Assembly (NCBI GenBank): GCA_021521415.1
Contig: JAIQDT010004236.1
Coordinates: forward strand, 186,001 to 250,000
DNA length: 64,000 nt
Direction: 5' to 3'
From: Bidens hawaiensis
Taxonomy: Eukaryota > Streptophyta > Magnoliopsida > Asterales > Asteraceae
Made by a program: the position numbers and the translations under genes. Every line of letters begins with the position of its first letter. Position 1 is the first letter of the stretch. The notes below the pieces were generated by a model. It was not told the origin of the DNA. It did not search any database and saw nothing but the letters and a program-made list of their open reading frames with translations. This document shows, in pieces, positions 33,656 to 43,315 of the stretch.

Positions 33656-36600
33656 TTACTCGGGATTGATCATCCCATTCAGCTCAATAAGGTTTTGAAA
33701 TCTTGTTTTGTCAAACGCTTTAGTATATAAATCAGCGAAATTATCAAGCGTATCCACCTTTTCAAGCACAATCAGTTTCTTCTCAGCACAATCCCGTATA
33801 AAATGATGACGTATGTCAATATGTTTAGTTTTACTGTGCTTCACGGGATTGTTAGTTACTGAGATAGCAGCTGTGTTATCAATGCAAATAGGAGTAAGTA
33901 AGAAATTCAGACCATAGTCGCGTAACGGTTGTTGAATCCAAAGAACCTGGGAGCAGCAGTTGGATGCTGCCATGTATTCTGCTTCACAGGTTGAAATTGC
34001 GACTGAAGTCTGCTTCTTGCATTGCCACGACACCAATCTGCCACCAAGAAACTGACATCCACCAGTTGTTGACTTCCGACTCTGATTGCACCCTCCATAA
34101 TCAGAATCTGTGTAAGGGACCAACTCCAAGTCTCCTCCTTTTGCGTACCACAACCCCAGCTTCGGTTTGCCTTTGAGATACCGCAAGATCCTCTTCACAC
34201 CCTTCATGTGAGATTCCTTTGGGTTTGCCTGAAAACGAGCACAAAGACAAACTGCAAACATAATATCAGGCCTAGAAGTAGTTAAGTACATTAAAGAACC
34301 TATAATAGCCCGATACTGAGTTGGGTCCACATCTGCGTCATTGTCAGAATCAGCACCCAATTTATGGTTGACGCAGATTGGAGTATCGAATGGAGTGCTG
34401 TCCTCCATCTTGAAGCGTTTGAGCACATCATGGACATACTTGGTCTGATGAATGAACATCCCTTCCTTCTTCTGATCAACCTGCAATCCTAAAAAGAAAG
34501 TTAGTTCACCCATAGCACTCATTTCAAACCTTTTCTTCATGACGGCCTCAAAATCTTGACACATGGAGACTTTTGATGCAACAAAAATAATGTCATCCAC
34601 GTAGACTTGCACTAGCAGGAAGTCGCTTCCTTGTCTCTTCACAAACAGTGTGCTATCAATCTGACCTCTTTCAAACCCATTTTCAAGCAAGTAATCTGAT
34701 AAAGTTGAGTACCAGGCACGAGGTGCCTGATGTAGTCCATACAACGCCTTGCTTAATTTGTACACATGGTCTGGAAAGTCTGGGTCAGGAAAACCCGGAG
34801 GTTGCTCAACATACACAACCTCATCAACTTTCCCATTTAGGAATGCACTCTTTACGTCCAACTGAAAAACCTTCATCTTTTTATAAGCAGCAAATGCCAA
34901 AAACAATCTAATGGCTTCCAATCTTGCCACAGGAGCGAACACTTCATTATAATCAATCCCCTCTTGTTGATTAAAACCTTTAACGACTAGCCTCGCCTTG
35001 TTTCTTATAATAATCCATTTCTCATCTCTCTTGCACTTAAACACCCATTTTGTGCCTATCGCATGCACATTCTTTGGTTTTTCAACCAAAGTCCAAACTT
35101 CCATTTTCTTGAACTGAGCCAACTCTTCTTGCATGGCTTCGACCCACGAGCTGTCCTTGAGAGCCATTTGATAATTCTTCGGTTCAATCTGGCTGATAAA
35201 GCAGGTGTACAAGCATTCGTTGATTATCCCTGTCTCCTTGATGCTTGTGTAAACACAGGTGTGCTCATTCAAGCTACGTCTTGTTTGTACACCGGAGGAC
35301 ACATCACCAATCACATTCTCCAAAGGGTGATCTTTATGAATTCTCGTGGTCGGAACAGAACCGACATGCAAATTGTCTTCCAAGTTAGAAGAGAGCTCGT
35401 CAATGGTTGTTTCACGCTGAGAGTGAAATGGATTGAAAAATTCTTCTTCAGTCGAGGTAGCAGGGGTATCGACAACATTTGATGAGGAAGGTTGACATTT
35501 ATCGATCAGCTGTCTTTGCAATAGGTTTTCTTCCTCATCAAGGATCATCTTCGTAGCAAGTCTTTCTTCTTCTTCTGCACTATCCAAAAACGGTATGTTA
35601 AAAGACTTAAAAAGTTTAACATAGTCGAAAAACTCAGCAGGTCCGTTGCTTGGTTTTGGCGGTTGGTAACTTGTGATATCGGTGTTACACACCACCTCAA
35701 CCTTGCTGGTCGATGTATTAAAGACACGTCTGTTGGGTGTCCCAACAACATAACCGACTAAGATTCCTTCATCGGCTACTTCACCAAATTTAGAATTTGT
35801 CTTTAAAATCGAACAAGGGGACCCGAATGGTTCAAGACCACTCAAGTTGGGCTTCCTCCCATGCATAAGCTCATAACACATTTTATTAAGTCGTTTAACC
35901 GTCAAGACTCTATTGAGGATATAGCAGGCTGTAGCAACAGCTTCAGCCCAGAACACCACAGGAAGCTTTGAATCAGCCAGCATAGTTCTGGCTCCTTCAA
36001 TTAATGTTCTATTCTTCCTTTCAGCCACTCCATTCTGTTGCGGTGTATACGGAGCGCTGTATTGGTGTTCGATCCCTTTCTGAAGGCAGAAGATCTCCAT
36101 CTCAAAATTCTTGAACTCCGTTCCATTGTTACTCCTGATGAACTTAACCCTTTTATCCATAACGTTCTCAACTTTGATAATCAAATTCTTCACCATCTGA
36201 GCCGTTTCATCTTTTGATTTCAGGAAATATACCCACGAATATCGTGAGTAATCATCAGTGATCACTAAGCAGTAAGAAGTACCTCCTAGACTTTTTGCAT
36301 TCACGGGACCGAAGAGATCCATGTGAAGCAATTCTAGGGTACTGGCAATTGAATTGACTTTCTTGGTGAGATGGGATTTCTTGTGCTGCTTTCCCTTCTT
36401 GCACGCTATACATTTATCTTCAAAATTGAAACTCTTCAAGGGAACGCCCAGCACAAGTCCATTCTTGACAATGTGGTTCATCTTCGGAAGATGAATGTGC
36501 CCCATTCTCCTATGCCAAAATTCGGACTCCGATTCGCTCGCTTTTGTCATAAGGCATGATTCTTTCGTGGCCATTTCAGTCGACCTCATATCCATAATAT

Positions 36601-36964
36601 ACGTATTTCTTTCACGTGGAGCCTTCATCACAATCCACTCCTCTGGTATCTGAAAACCAGGTTGCAACACAATCGCCTCATTCTTTGTAAAATGAACGGT
36701 GTACTCCTTATCACAGATCTGCGACACACTCAGCAGATTGTGCTTCAATTCTTCCACAAAGTTAACTTTCTCCAATGTCATCTTTCCGTTCGACACCGTT
36801 CCCATTCCTGTAATCTTGCCTCCACTTTCACCGGCAAAGCTCACTCTCCCTCCTTGAACAGGTTTCAAATCGTGTAACAAGTATTTGTTACCCGTCATGT
36901 GCCGGGAACAGCCGCTATCCACAACCCAAAGATTGTTGGCAGCCCTGTTCAACTGTTCCTGCAC
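33656..36964 (-). CDS. pol: Copia Pol polyprotein of element E (about 1100 aa), integrase catalytic Asp lost
   Basis: Order is copia: protease (WVVDSGCSRHMT, DSG at 16-18), GAG-preintegrase HHCC (HRRMGH near 151, CIACKKGK near 185), integrase, RT, RNase H. Integrase has Asp216 and Glu315 (QNGVAERKN), but the middle catalytic residue is Asn279 (RSNNGTEF; codon AAC at 36128-36130), where F, D and H have RSDNGTEF. RT has YVDD at about 788-791. RNase H has TDSDYGG, CEAEYMAAS and IDNTAAIS. The frame is open from GTG at 36964 to the stop at 33656, but there is no ATG at its start; it follows a splice-acceptor-like AG. The SIRE lineage is inferred from RT style and the third ORF. Confidence 0.9.
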   Translation of the reverse strand: MQEQLNRAANNLWVVDSGCSRHMTGNKYLLHDLKPVQGGRVSFAGESGGKITGMGTVSNGKMTLEKVNFVEELKHNLLSVSQICDKEYTVHFTKNEAIVLQPGFQIPEEWIVMKAPRERNTYIMDMRSTEMATKESCLMTKASESESEFWHRRMGHIHLPKMNHIVKNGLVLGVPLKSFNFEDKCIACKKGKQHKKSHLTKKVNSIASTLELLHMDLFGPVNAKSLGGTSYCLVITDDYSRYSWVYFLKSKDETAQMVKNLIIKVENVMDKRVKFIRSNNGTEFKNFEMEIFCLQKGIEHQYSAPYTPQQNGVAERKNRTLIEGARTMLADSKLPVVFWAEAVATACYILNRVLTVKRLNKMCYELMHGRKPNLSGLEPFGSPCSILKTNSKFGEVADEGILVGYVVGTPNRRVFNTSTSKVEVVCNTDITSYQPPKPSNGPAEFFDYVKLFKSFNIPFLDSAEEEERLATKMILDEEENLLQRQLIDKCQPSSSNVVDTPATSTEEEFFNPFHSQRETTIDELSSNLEDNLHVGSVPTTRIHKDHPLENVIGDVSSGVQTRRSLNEHTCVYTSIKETGIINECLYTCFISQIEPKNYQMALKDSSWVEAMQEELAQFKKMEVWTLVEKPKNVHAIGTKWVFKCKRDEKWIIIRNKARLVVKGFNQQEGIDYNEVFAPVARLEAIRLFLAFAAYKKMKVFQLDVKSAFLNGKVDEVVYVEQPPGFPDPDFPDHVYKLSKALYGLHQAPRAWYSTLSDYLLENGFERGQIDSTLFVKRQGSDFLLVQVYVDDIIFVASKVSMCQDFEAVMKKRFEMSAMGELTFFLGLQVDQKKEGMFIHQTKYVHDVLKRFKMEDSTPFDTPICVNHKLGADSDNDADVDPTQYRAIIGSLMYLTTSRPDIMFAVCLCARFQANPKESHMKGVKRILRYLKGKPKLGLWYAKGGDLELVPYTDSDYGGCNQSRKSTTGGCQFLGGRLVSWQCKKQTSVAISTCEAEYMAASNCCSQVLWIQQPLRDYGLNFLLTPICIDNTAAISVTNNPVKHSKTKHIDIRHHFIRDCAEKKLIVLEKVDTLDNFADLYTKAFDKTRFQNLIELNGMINPE

Positions 36965-36978
36965 AATAAAGCAAAAGA
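36959..36978 (-). promoter_or_regulatory. 3'-splice-site-like tract between gag and pol (element E)
   Basis: On the minus strand the gag TAA is followed by TCTTTTGCTTTATTGTGCAG and then GAACAG. The AG lies 20 nt after the stop. Pol is in a different frame from gag here, whereas in F the same junction is one base longer and in frame, which argues against simple readthrough. Confidence 0.45.
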
Positions 36979-39615
36979 TTAGAATTTAGGGACCCAAGAC
37001 CAATTGGTCTTGGATCTATACATCCCAAACTTTGGCTTTCCAAAGTTAGTCTCTGGATAATTCCTGTAAGTCCTATTAGGATATCTCCTTGAAGATTGAT
37101 TGTGAGGCCTTCCAAACCTTTGTGAATTGAAAGAATTATAGCTTGTGGTTTGGTTATTAGCAGTGTAAAACTGAGATTTGTTTCTATGAAAACCTGAATT
37201 AGTCACATTTTTGAATTTTGAATGGTTTTCATTTTTAGCAGCATGATAATTACTATTAGGCTTATTATCAGTTTTAGTAGGCCTTACACCTCTGAATCGC
37301 TGCTTCAGAGGGCAATCTGCAACTAGGTGCCCTAATTGATTACACCTAAAACAACACCTATGCTCAACCTTTTTATCAACCGGTGTTTTAGATGTCGAGG
37401 CTTTATTACCGCCCGTTCGTCTCACATATGGTGGGACGTACGGGTTTAGTGGAGTACTCTTTTTATTCGTCTTATCTTTCTCTTCACCATTGGGTAATAC
37501 CACCTCCTCTTTTGCCTTACCAGACTCGGATGACTTATCCGAATCCGATGAGACTGGACTTGGATCAGAAATTTGAACACTTGAAACAGGCGAACTTGTT
37601 TCACCTCCACTAACATTTGGTTCTTTACAAGTTACTTTAACTGGTACTGTCTGAGCAACCTCAAAGTCAACAGATTTCTGAACACTAGGGTTAAAAGTGT
37701 AATTGTGATTATAAGGTGGTGGAACCTCATGATAACCGATTCCTCCTCTCTTAGCAGAGGAACCTTGATCACTAACAAGGTGATCAAGAATAGCAGAGGA
37801 ATTTCTGAACTGCTCTAGTTTTCTATTCAGTTCCACCACTTTTACCTGGTGATCAGCAATCTGTTTTTCTCTATCAGCAATTAGTTTGGTTTTTTCTTCC
37901 AAAACTTCATAGCTTAAATCAATCACTTCAATTTTTTCAGCAAGTTTTGTTTTTAGACTTTTAACATCTTTTTCACAGGCTTTTATTTTGACTTTATAGC
38001 TATTTTCTCTTGCTTTTGTAAAATGATGATCTTCTTTTAGGGTTTTAAATTCAACATCCAACCTAACATACTGATCGGTTATAGTTGCTAATTGCTCAGA
38101 CAAGTTTTCACATTTAGAACATGTAGGTTTAGAACATACCTCGCAGAGCTGGTCTTTAACATCTGCCATGAAAGCTTTTTCTTCTCCGGTAACCTTCTTA
38201 CTTTCTTCAGTTTCAACCTTCGCCAAATTTGCCTGCTCAAAAGTTTCTTTAGAATGCAGGTTCCAGTTGTATTCACCATCTTCTCTGGACATCATGGCAC
38301 TATAATCTTTTCTACCCTCATTATGCTGTGCAGACTTTCCTTGACCACGTTCTACACGCTCATTCCTGCACTCCTTAGCAAAGTGGCCGTTTTGCTGACA
38401 GTTGTAGCATCTCACCTTCGTCTTGTCAAACCCTGGCTTTCCACCGACAAACTTTCTTCCGGTCTTTCTCATAAACCGCTTCACTCTTCTTACAATCATA
38501 GCCATCTGCCATTGCAAATCCATTTCCTCCAGATCATCAGCATCAATCTGGTCATAGTCTTCATCCAACACAGCTGGATCAACAATCTTCCCTTGAATGT
38601 AGTTCTCATAGGAAGCAATAAAAGAAGCATAGAGACCAAACTGCTCTTCAGCAGACTTGACACTCATAGGCATCTTGGAGTAGTTGTTGCTGGGAATACT
38701 TGGAGAGCAACTACTCTTGCTTACCTGAGGTTGAGAACCACTCGATCCACCTGCTACATAGCAAACATCACCATTTGTGTTGACTGACACATGCCCCTCA
38801 TGTGATGAATTTGCGCCCGACTCTCCCTTCGAGTAGTAGGCAGCAGATTCAGTCTTCGATCCTGAGCTAGTGTTGACTTTAGCTCCATACATACCTTGAT
38901 CTTGAACCAGATCCATAGGTGTCTCTTTTCTGACCATGTTAAGCTCAAAGGTTCTGAGCTTGTTGACTGCCGTTTCTAGATCATATGTGGGAAAGTCTTT
39001 GTCTTCCCTCATCAGCACAGTGTACATCTCCCATTTTGGTGGGAGAGCATCTAGAAGCTTCTCAACTATTTCTTCTTCTCGGTAGGAAATTGAATAGTTG
39101 CTCAATTCAGTCATCAGATGGTAATATCGAGTGATAATATCATCTAAAGATTCATTCTTCAAATACTTGAAGACTGAGAACTGGGTTTTGAGCAATTTTA
39201 TCTTTGAAGCACTGATTCCTATATTCCCTTCAAATCTGTTCTCAAGAGCTTCCTAAAGCTCTCTTGCTGACGTATACTTTCTAAACGTATGAAGGATCTC
39301 TTGTGGAAGAGCCATAGTAATAGCAGCATGAGCCTTGCTCTCGGCCTCATACATCTTTTTCTCTTCTTCTTCCATTTTGCTATACTTTTTGATTTGATCA
39401 TGACCTTCATACTCCATAACTGGTGGAATATAACCATCCTGGATGCATACCCACATCTTCGCATCCTGGTATTTGACATATTGTATGAACCAATCCTTCC
39501 ATGCAACGAAATCGGTTCCCATCAGCAACCTTGGGGCCTTAGTAGCTGACCCTGCTTCTACTTCCATCTTTACTAACTCAGAGATGTTAATTGACGACAT
39601 CTTTCTCGAAAACAA
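36979..39615 (-). pseudogene. gag: Copia Gag of element E (878 codons, one in-frame TAG)
   Basis: The ATG at 39615 starts an N-terminal Gag domain (FVAWKDWFIQYVKYQ, YESRAHAAITMALP-type region). A TAG at 39253-39255 (codon 121) interrupts it at the position where F has the Trp of ARELWEAL. The frame then runs open to 36979. Two zinc knuckles are present: [14 protein letters not shown] (about residue 405) and CFRCNQLGHLVADC (about residue 765), separated by a long heptad-rich segment that probably forms a coiled coil. The C terminus is Asn/Tyr/Arg-rich. A Gag this long with a second knuckle suits SIRE-type elements. Confidence 0.85.
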
Positions 39616-40086
39616 AGAAACCCGAAAAAAATCAAAAAATCAAAAAATTTTCTGAAAAGTACTGTAGGCGAAGTTACGGATAACTTCGCTTAAGCCTTAA
39701 CTTCGCCGAAGATTAACTTCGCTGAAGAACTTCGCAGATGATTAACTTCGCTTAAGGTAAGCGAACTTAGGAGGTAGGCGGAGTTGTAGAGAACTTCGCT
39801 GAGTTAGGCGAACTTGAGAAGGTAGGCGAAGTTGTGGATAACTTCGCTTAACCTTATATCTTCGCCGAAACCCTACGTATCCTGACGGCAACTTCACCTG
39901 ATGAACACGGACGTTTTTGCAGATCTGAAATCTGGATTTTACGAGGTTTTTGACGGTGCAAAGGCTTGAATACGATGGTAGGAGGTAAGATTGACTCAAA
40001 AACACAGAAAACACGTCCCGCGAATAGTCGAAACGGGATGATTTCTACACCCGCGTGAATATCCCGAACCACACAATCGAGCAAAA
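39616..40086 (-). repeat. Leader of element E with inverted GCGAAGTT repeats
   Basis: Between the PBS and the gag ATG. From about 39665 to 39870 the words AACTTCGC and GCGAAGTT occur many times in both orientations, often as pairs around a short spacer. No ORF is supported. Confidence 0.7.
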
Positions 40087-40098
40087 GCTCTGATACCA
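40087..40098 (-). other. Primer-binding site of element E
   Basis: The minus strand reads TGGTATCAGAGC, two bases after the 5' LTR end. Confidence 0.9.
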
Positions 40099-40100
40099 AT

Positions 40101-40532
40101 TGTAGGTTCCCTGGATGGATCGCACGAGATATCTCGATCTACTCAGGTGCGGAATCCCTGCGTAGATCGTTACGAGTATAGAACACGAATCACACGAACA
40201 CACGAAATGAACACACGTTATATAATAACTCAAACACGTGATACGATATCACTATTACAGACACACGTTACAGCTCTCGTAACAACTCGAACAAACTAAC
40301 ACCAAAACCAAAACTCATTCGAACTTAACACTAAGCCGTAAGCTAGGTATATAAATACACGACAACTTCGCCTGGCATGTTCAGGCGAAGTTGTCCATAA
40401 CTTTGCTTGACTAACAAGTCGCCTGTTAAGCGAACTTGTCAGTAACTTCGCTTAAACATACAAAACATAATTAAACATTACAGACTCGATTACAGACACT
40501 AGACTATGAACTACTGACATTATGCACCAACA
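40101..40532 (-). mobile_element. 5' LTR of element E
   Basis: 432 bp, TGTTGGTGCATAATG...GGAACCTACA on the minus strand. It carries the GCGAAGTTGTC inverted arms near 40362-40396, a TATA-like stretch near 40346-40356, and downstream of it the leader hairpin at 40136-40168 (loop GATTCCGCA on the minus strand, twelve-base arms with one mismatch). Confidence 0.9.
40136..40168 (-). ncRNA. LTR leader hairpin with loop GATTCCGCA (element E)
   Basis: On the minus strand the arms GATCTACGCAGG and CCTGAGTAGATC enclose GATTCCGCA, with 11 of 12 possible pairs. The copy in the 3' LTR is at 30647-30679. Confidence 0.6.
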
Positions 40533-42095
40533 CTTTCTATCCCAAGTTGAGCCAATGACGCCTCATATGGCACTTCAAGATCCTTCTTGGTTAGAAGCCA
40601 TGCAAGAAGAATTACAGCAATTTTCACGTTAGGGTGTTTGGGATTTAATTGACAAAACTGCTAGAGTCAAGAAAGCTATTCCGACTAAGTGGGTATTTAA
40701 ATATAAGAAAGACGATCGTGGGGTGATTGCGAGGAACAAGGCACGATTAGTGGTGAAAGGTTTTCATCAGCAAGAGGGTATTGACTACACTGAAGTATAT
40801 GATCTGGTTGCAAGATTGGAGTCTATTCGAATCTTTCTGGCATATGCTGCTTATAAGAATATCAAGGTCTATCAAGTGGATGTTAAAAGTGCTTTTCTCA
40901 GTGGTGAACTACACGAGGAAGTGTTCGTTTTACAGCCTCCTGGCTTTGAAGATCCTGATTATCCGGACCGAGTTTACCGATTAAACAAGGCCCTGTATGG
41001 TCTATATCAAGCTCCGAGAGCTTGGTATGGCATGCTCGCCGACCACTGACTGATAATGTCTTCAAGCGAGGGAATGTCGACTGCACTTTATTTCATAAGA
41101 CTGTTGGTGATGATCTTCTCCTTGTTCAGATTTATGTCGACGACATTATCTTTGGGTCTACAAACGACACTTTATGTAAGGAGTTCGAGAATTCAATGCA
41201 AACAAAGTTCGAGATGAGCTCGATGGGAGAGATGAACTTCTTTCTAGGGTTGCAAGTTCACCAGTCTGCGAAAGGAATCTTTCTTCACCAGACCAAATAT
41301 GTGAACGATGTCTTGAGCCGATTCAAGATATATGCCGGAAAAATCCCTTCAACTCCTCTCCCCGTGGGTCACGATTTATCACCGGATGAATTGGAGGATA
41401 CCGTTGATCCTACCCTCTATCGTGCTATGATCGGATCTTTAATGCATCTAACGGCTTCTCGCCCCAACATTATGTTTGTTGTTTGTCTTTGTGCTAAGTT
41501 TCAAGCAAGTCCACGAGTGACTCACCTAGCTGTGGTCAAGCGAATTCTTCAGTATTTGAGGGGAAATCCAGACATCGGGTTATTATACCCCATGGACGAT
41601 AACTTTGAGCTTACTGCCTTTTCAAACTCGGACTACGGAGTTTGCAAGATCAACTTCAAATCAACTACGGCAGGGTGTCAATTCTTAGGAAACCGACTTG
41701 TTTCCTGGCAATTTATGAAGTAGACGACGGTCTCTACTTCAATCGCTGAGGCAGAATATGTTGCAGCCTCGAGTTGTTGTTCCCAGGTTTTGTGGATTCA
41801 ACAATATCTGCGCGACTACGGTTTGAAGTTTCTTACTACTCCTATTTTTATTTATAACTCTGCTGCCATAAGTATCACCAAAAACCCCTTACAACACTCT
41901 AAAACGAAACATATCGAAATTCGACATCATTTCATACGTGATTGTTTTGAAAAGAAATTAATCGACCTTGAGAAAGTACATACTGATTTTCAGAAAGCCG
42001 GTCTATTTACCAAAGCCTTTGACAAAACTCGATTTCAATTTTTGCTTGGTTTAAATGGATTGAAGACCCTTGCTGATATCCTAAAACAAGGATAA

Positions 42096-42496
42096 CTATC
42101 TTGGTTTTCTGTTTATTTTTTACTTTTAAAATTTATTTTGGTTTTGGTTTTTAGAGGGTGAAAAATAGAAAAATACAAAAATATTGTGCTTTTTGTTTGT
42201 ATAGATAAAACCCAAAAACATTTAAAAATTTTAAAAGTAAAAAACATTGAAAAATTAAGAAAAATAAAAAATATTGTGTTTTTTTCTGGTCATTATTTTT
42301 TTAAAAATTTTGAAACATCCAAAAACATTATAAAACTTTGAAAAAGACTAAAAGATTGTATTTTCAGTTTCTACAGAAAAATCCGAAAATCCAAAAAGAT
42401 TGTGAAGTTTATATGTTTATAAGAAAATCGAAAAAGACAAAAAGATTGTGTTTTTATGTATGTATAGAGAAAAACCAAAAAGATTTTTGCATACGT
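42096..42496 (+). other. AT-rich 3' non-coding sequence of element D
   Basis: Sequence between the end of pol and the structured module. It is dominated by imperfect repeats of phrases such as AAAAACCAAAAAGATTGTG. No ORF is supported. Confidence 0.5.
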
Positions 42497-42763
42497 TCGC
42501 TGAAAAGTATGTCAATTACTCATATTTGAAAGACATGTACTTGTATATGTTTGGTCCTGAGATTTACTCGTAAATGTTCGGAATAGCCATTTGATAATGG
42601 AAAGTAGTTGGGGCGTTCGTTATGCGTTTTTAGTTTATTTTCTCGCTGAATATTATGTTGGTTTTTTTATGTTTGTGGAGCATGCTTGCATGTCTTGGTC
42701 CTATTATTCACTTATGAATTGATAGGTTAGCCATGTATTTATAGACTTAATGTAACTGGGGCG
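42497..42763 (+). ncRNA. Tandem structured module after pol (element D)
   Basis: Two units, 42497-42615 and 42643-42763, each start TCGCTGAA and end GGGGCG. Unit 1 stems: ACATGTA (42533-42539) with TATATGT (42544-42550), loop CTTG; ATTTA with TAAAT (42562-42575), loop CTCG; CCATT with AATGG (about 42588-42600). Unit 2 stems: GCATG with CATGT, loop CTTG, and ATTCA with TGAAT, loop CTTA. E and F carry the same pair of units at the same place. Confidence 0.55.
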
Positions 42764-42891
42764 ATTAAATTTATTTTGTTTTATGCTCCTCAAAATTTTG
42801 AGTTTTTGAAGCAAAAAGAGACAATGATAGTACATTGATTGTTTTGACCCCATATCCAACAAGAAATAAGCTTAAAAGACTGAGTGCTTAA

Positions 42892-43302
42892 TGTTGGTAC
42901 ATGATGTCAGTAGTTCAGTGTCTAGTGTCTGTAATTGAGTTAGTTGGATTTGTGTTTTGGATGTAAGCGAAGTTCTCACAAGTTCGCTGATATAGGCGAA
43001 CTTGTGGAACAAGCGAAGTTAGGGACAACTTCGCCTAAACATGCTAGGCGAAGTTGTCGTGCTTTATAAGCTGCTAGGTTACGGCTGAGTAGACAGAATC
43101 GAGTGGTAACGAGTTTACGAGTTGTGTAATCGGTGATCAGTGAATCACGTGTTTCCAGTTGCAATACAACGTGTCTTTGTTTATTGTAACGTGTGTTTGA
43201 TCGTGTTACGTGTATCGTCTTCTACGCTCGTATCGTCTTACGTAGGGATTCCGCACCTACGTAGAACGAGATATTCCGTGTAGATCCGGCTGGGAACCTA
43301 CA
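42892..43302 (+). mobile_element. 5' LTR of element F
   Basis: 411 bp. It contains GCGAAGTT/AACTTCGC inverted words at about 42966-43056, a TATA-like CTTTATAA at 43062-43069, and the leader hairpin at 43239-43263. The LTR end is followed by ATTGGTATCA, the first part of the PBS. Confidence 0.9.
43239..43263 (+). ncRNA. LTR leader hairpin with loop GATTCCGCA (element F)
   Basis: Perfect 8-bp arms TACGTAGG (43239-43246) and CCTACGTA (43256-43263) enclose GATTCCGCA, about 170 bp after the TATA box. Repeated in the 3' LTR at 57160-57184. Confidence 0.6.
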
Positions 43303-43304
43303 AT

Positions 43305-43315
43305 TGGTATCAAAG
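43305..43315 (+). other. Damaged primer-binding site of element F
   Basis: TGGTATCAAAG keeps only the first eight bases plus a partial match of TGGTATCAGAGC before the sequence switches to G-family LTR. The recombination that brought in G appears to have cut the PBS. Confidence 0.65.

Larger units (their letters stand above)
30612..40532 (-). mobile_element. Young SIRE-like copia element 'E' (9.9 kb)
   Basis: LTRs 30612-31044 and 40101-40532 differ at only a handful of sites, flanked by the exact duplication CTTTC (30607-30611 and 40533-40537). On the minus strand the order is 5' LTR, PBS, leader, gag, pol, long spacer, third ORF, polypurine tract, 3' LTR, the layout of Sireviruses, which carry an extra ORF after pol. 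Pol is open over its full length. Gag has one stop, the third ORF lacks its N-terminal half and integrase has lost a catalytic Asp. E entered D's pol. Confidence 0.9.
28803..42094 (+). pseudogene. pol: Copia Pol of element D, split by element E
   Basis: Protease (WIMDSRCSRHIT near 28836; the usual DSG is DSR), GAG-preintegrase zinc motif (HHRMGH, CVACKKGK), integrase (MDLFGP, RSDNGTEF, ERKNR), then after E the RT ([22 protein letters not shown] near 41131) and RNase H (NSDYG, AEAEYVAAS, KTKHIEIRHHF). In-frame stops include 29514, 29886, 30395, 40630 and 41721, with frameshifts near 30120 and 41045. One RNase H catalytic Asp appears as Tyr (FIYNSAAI). E entered within the linker before RT; the frame resumes cleanly across CTTTC. 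Inactive. Confidence 0.85.

Noticed and set aside
38092..38787. 231-codon plus-strand ORF opposite E gag
   Set aside because: Antisense shadow of gag; no recognisable domain.
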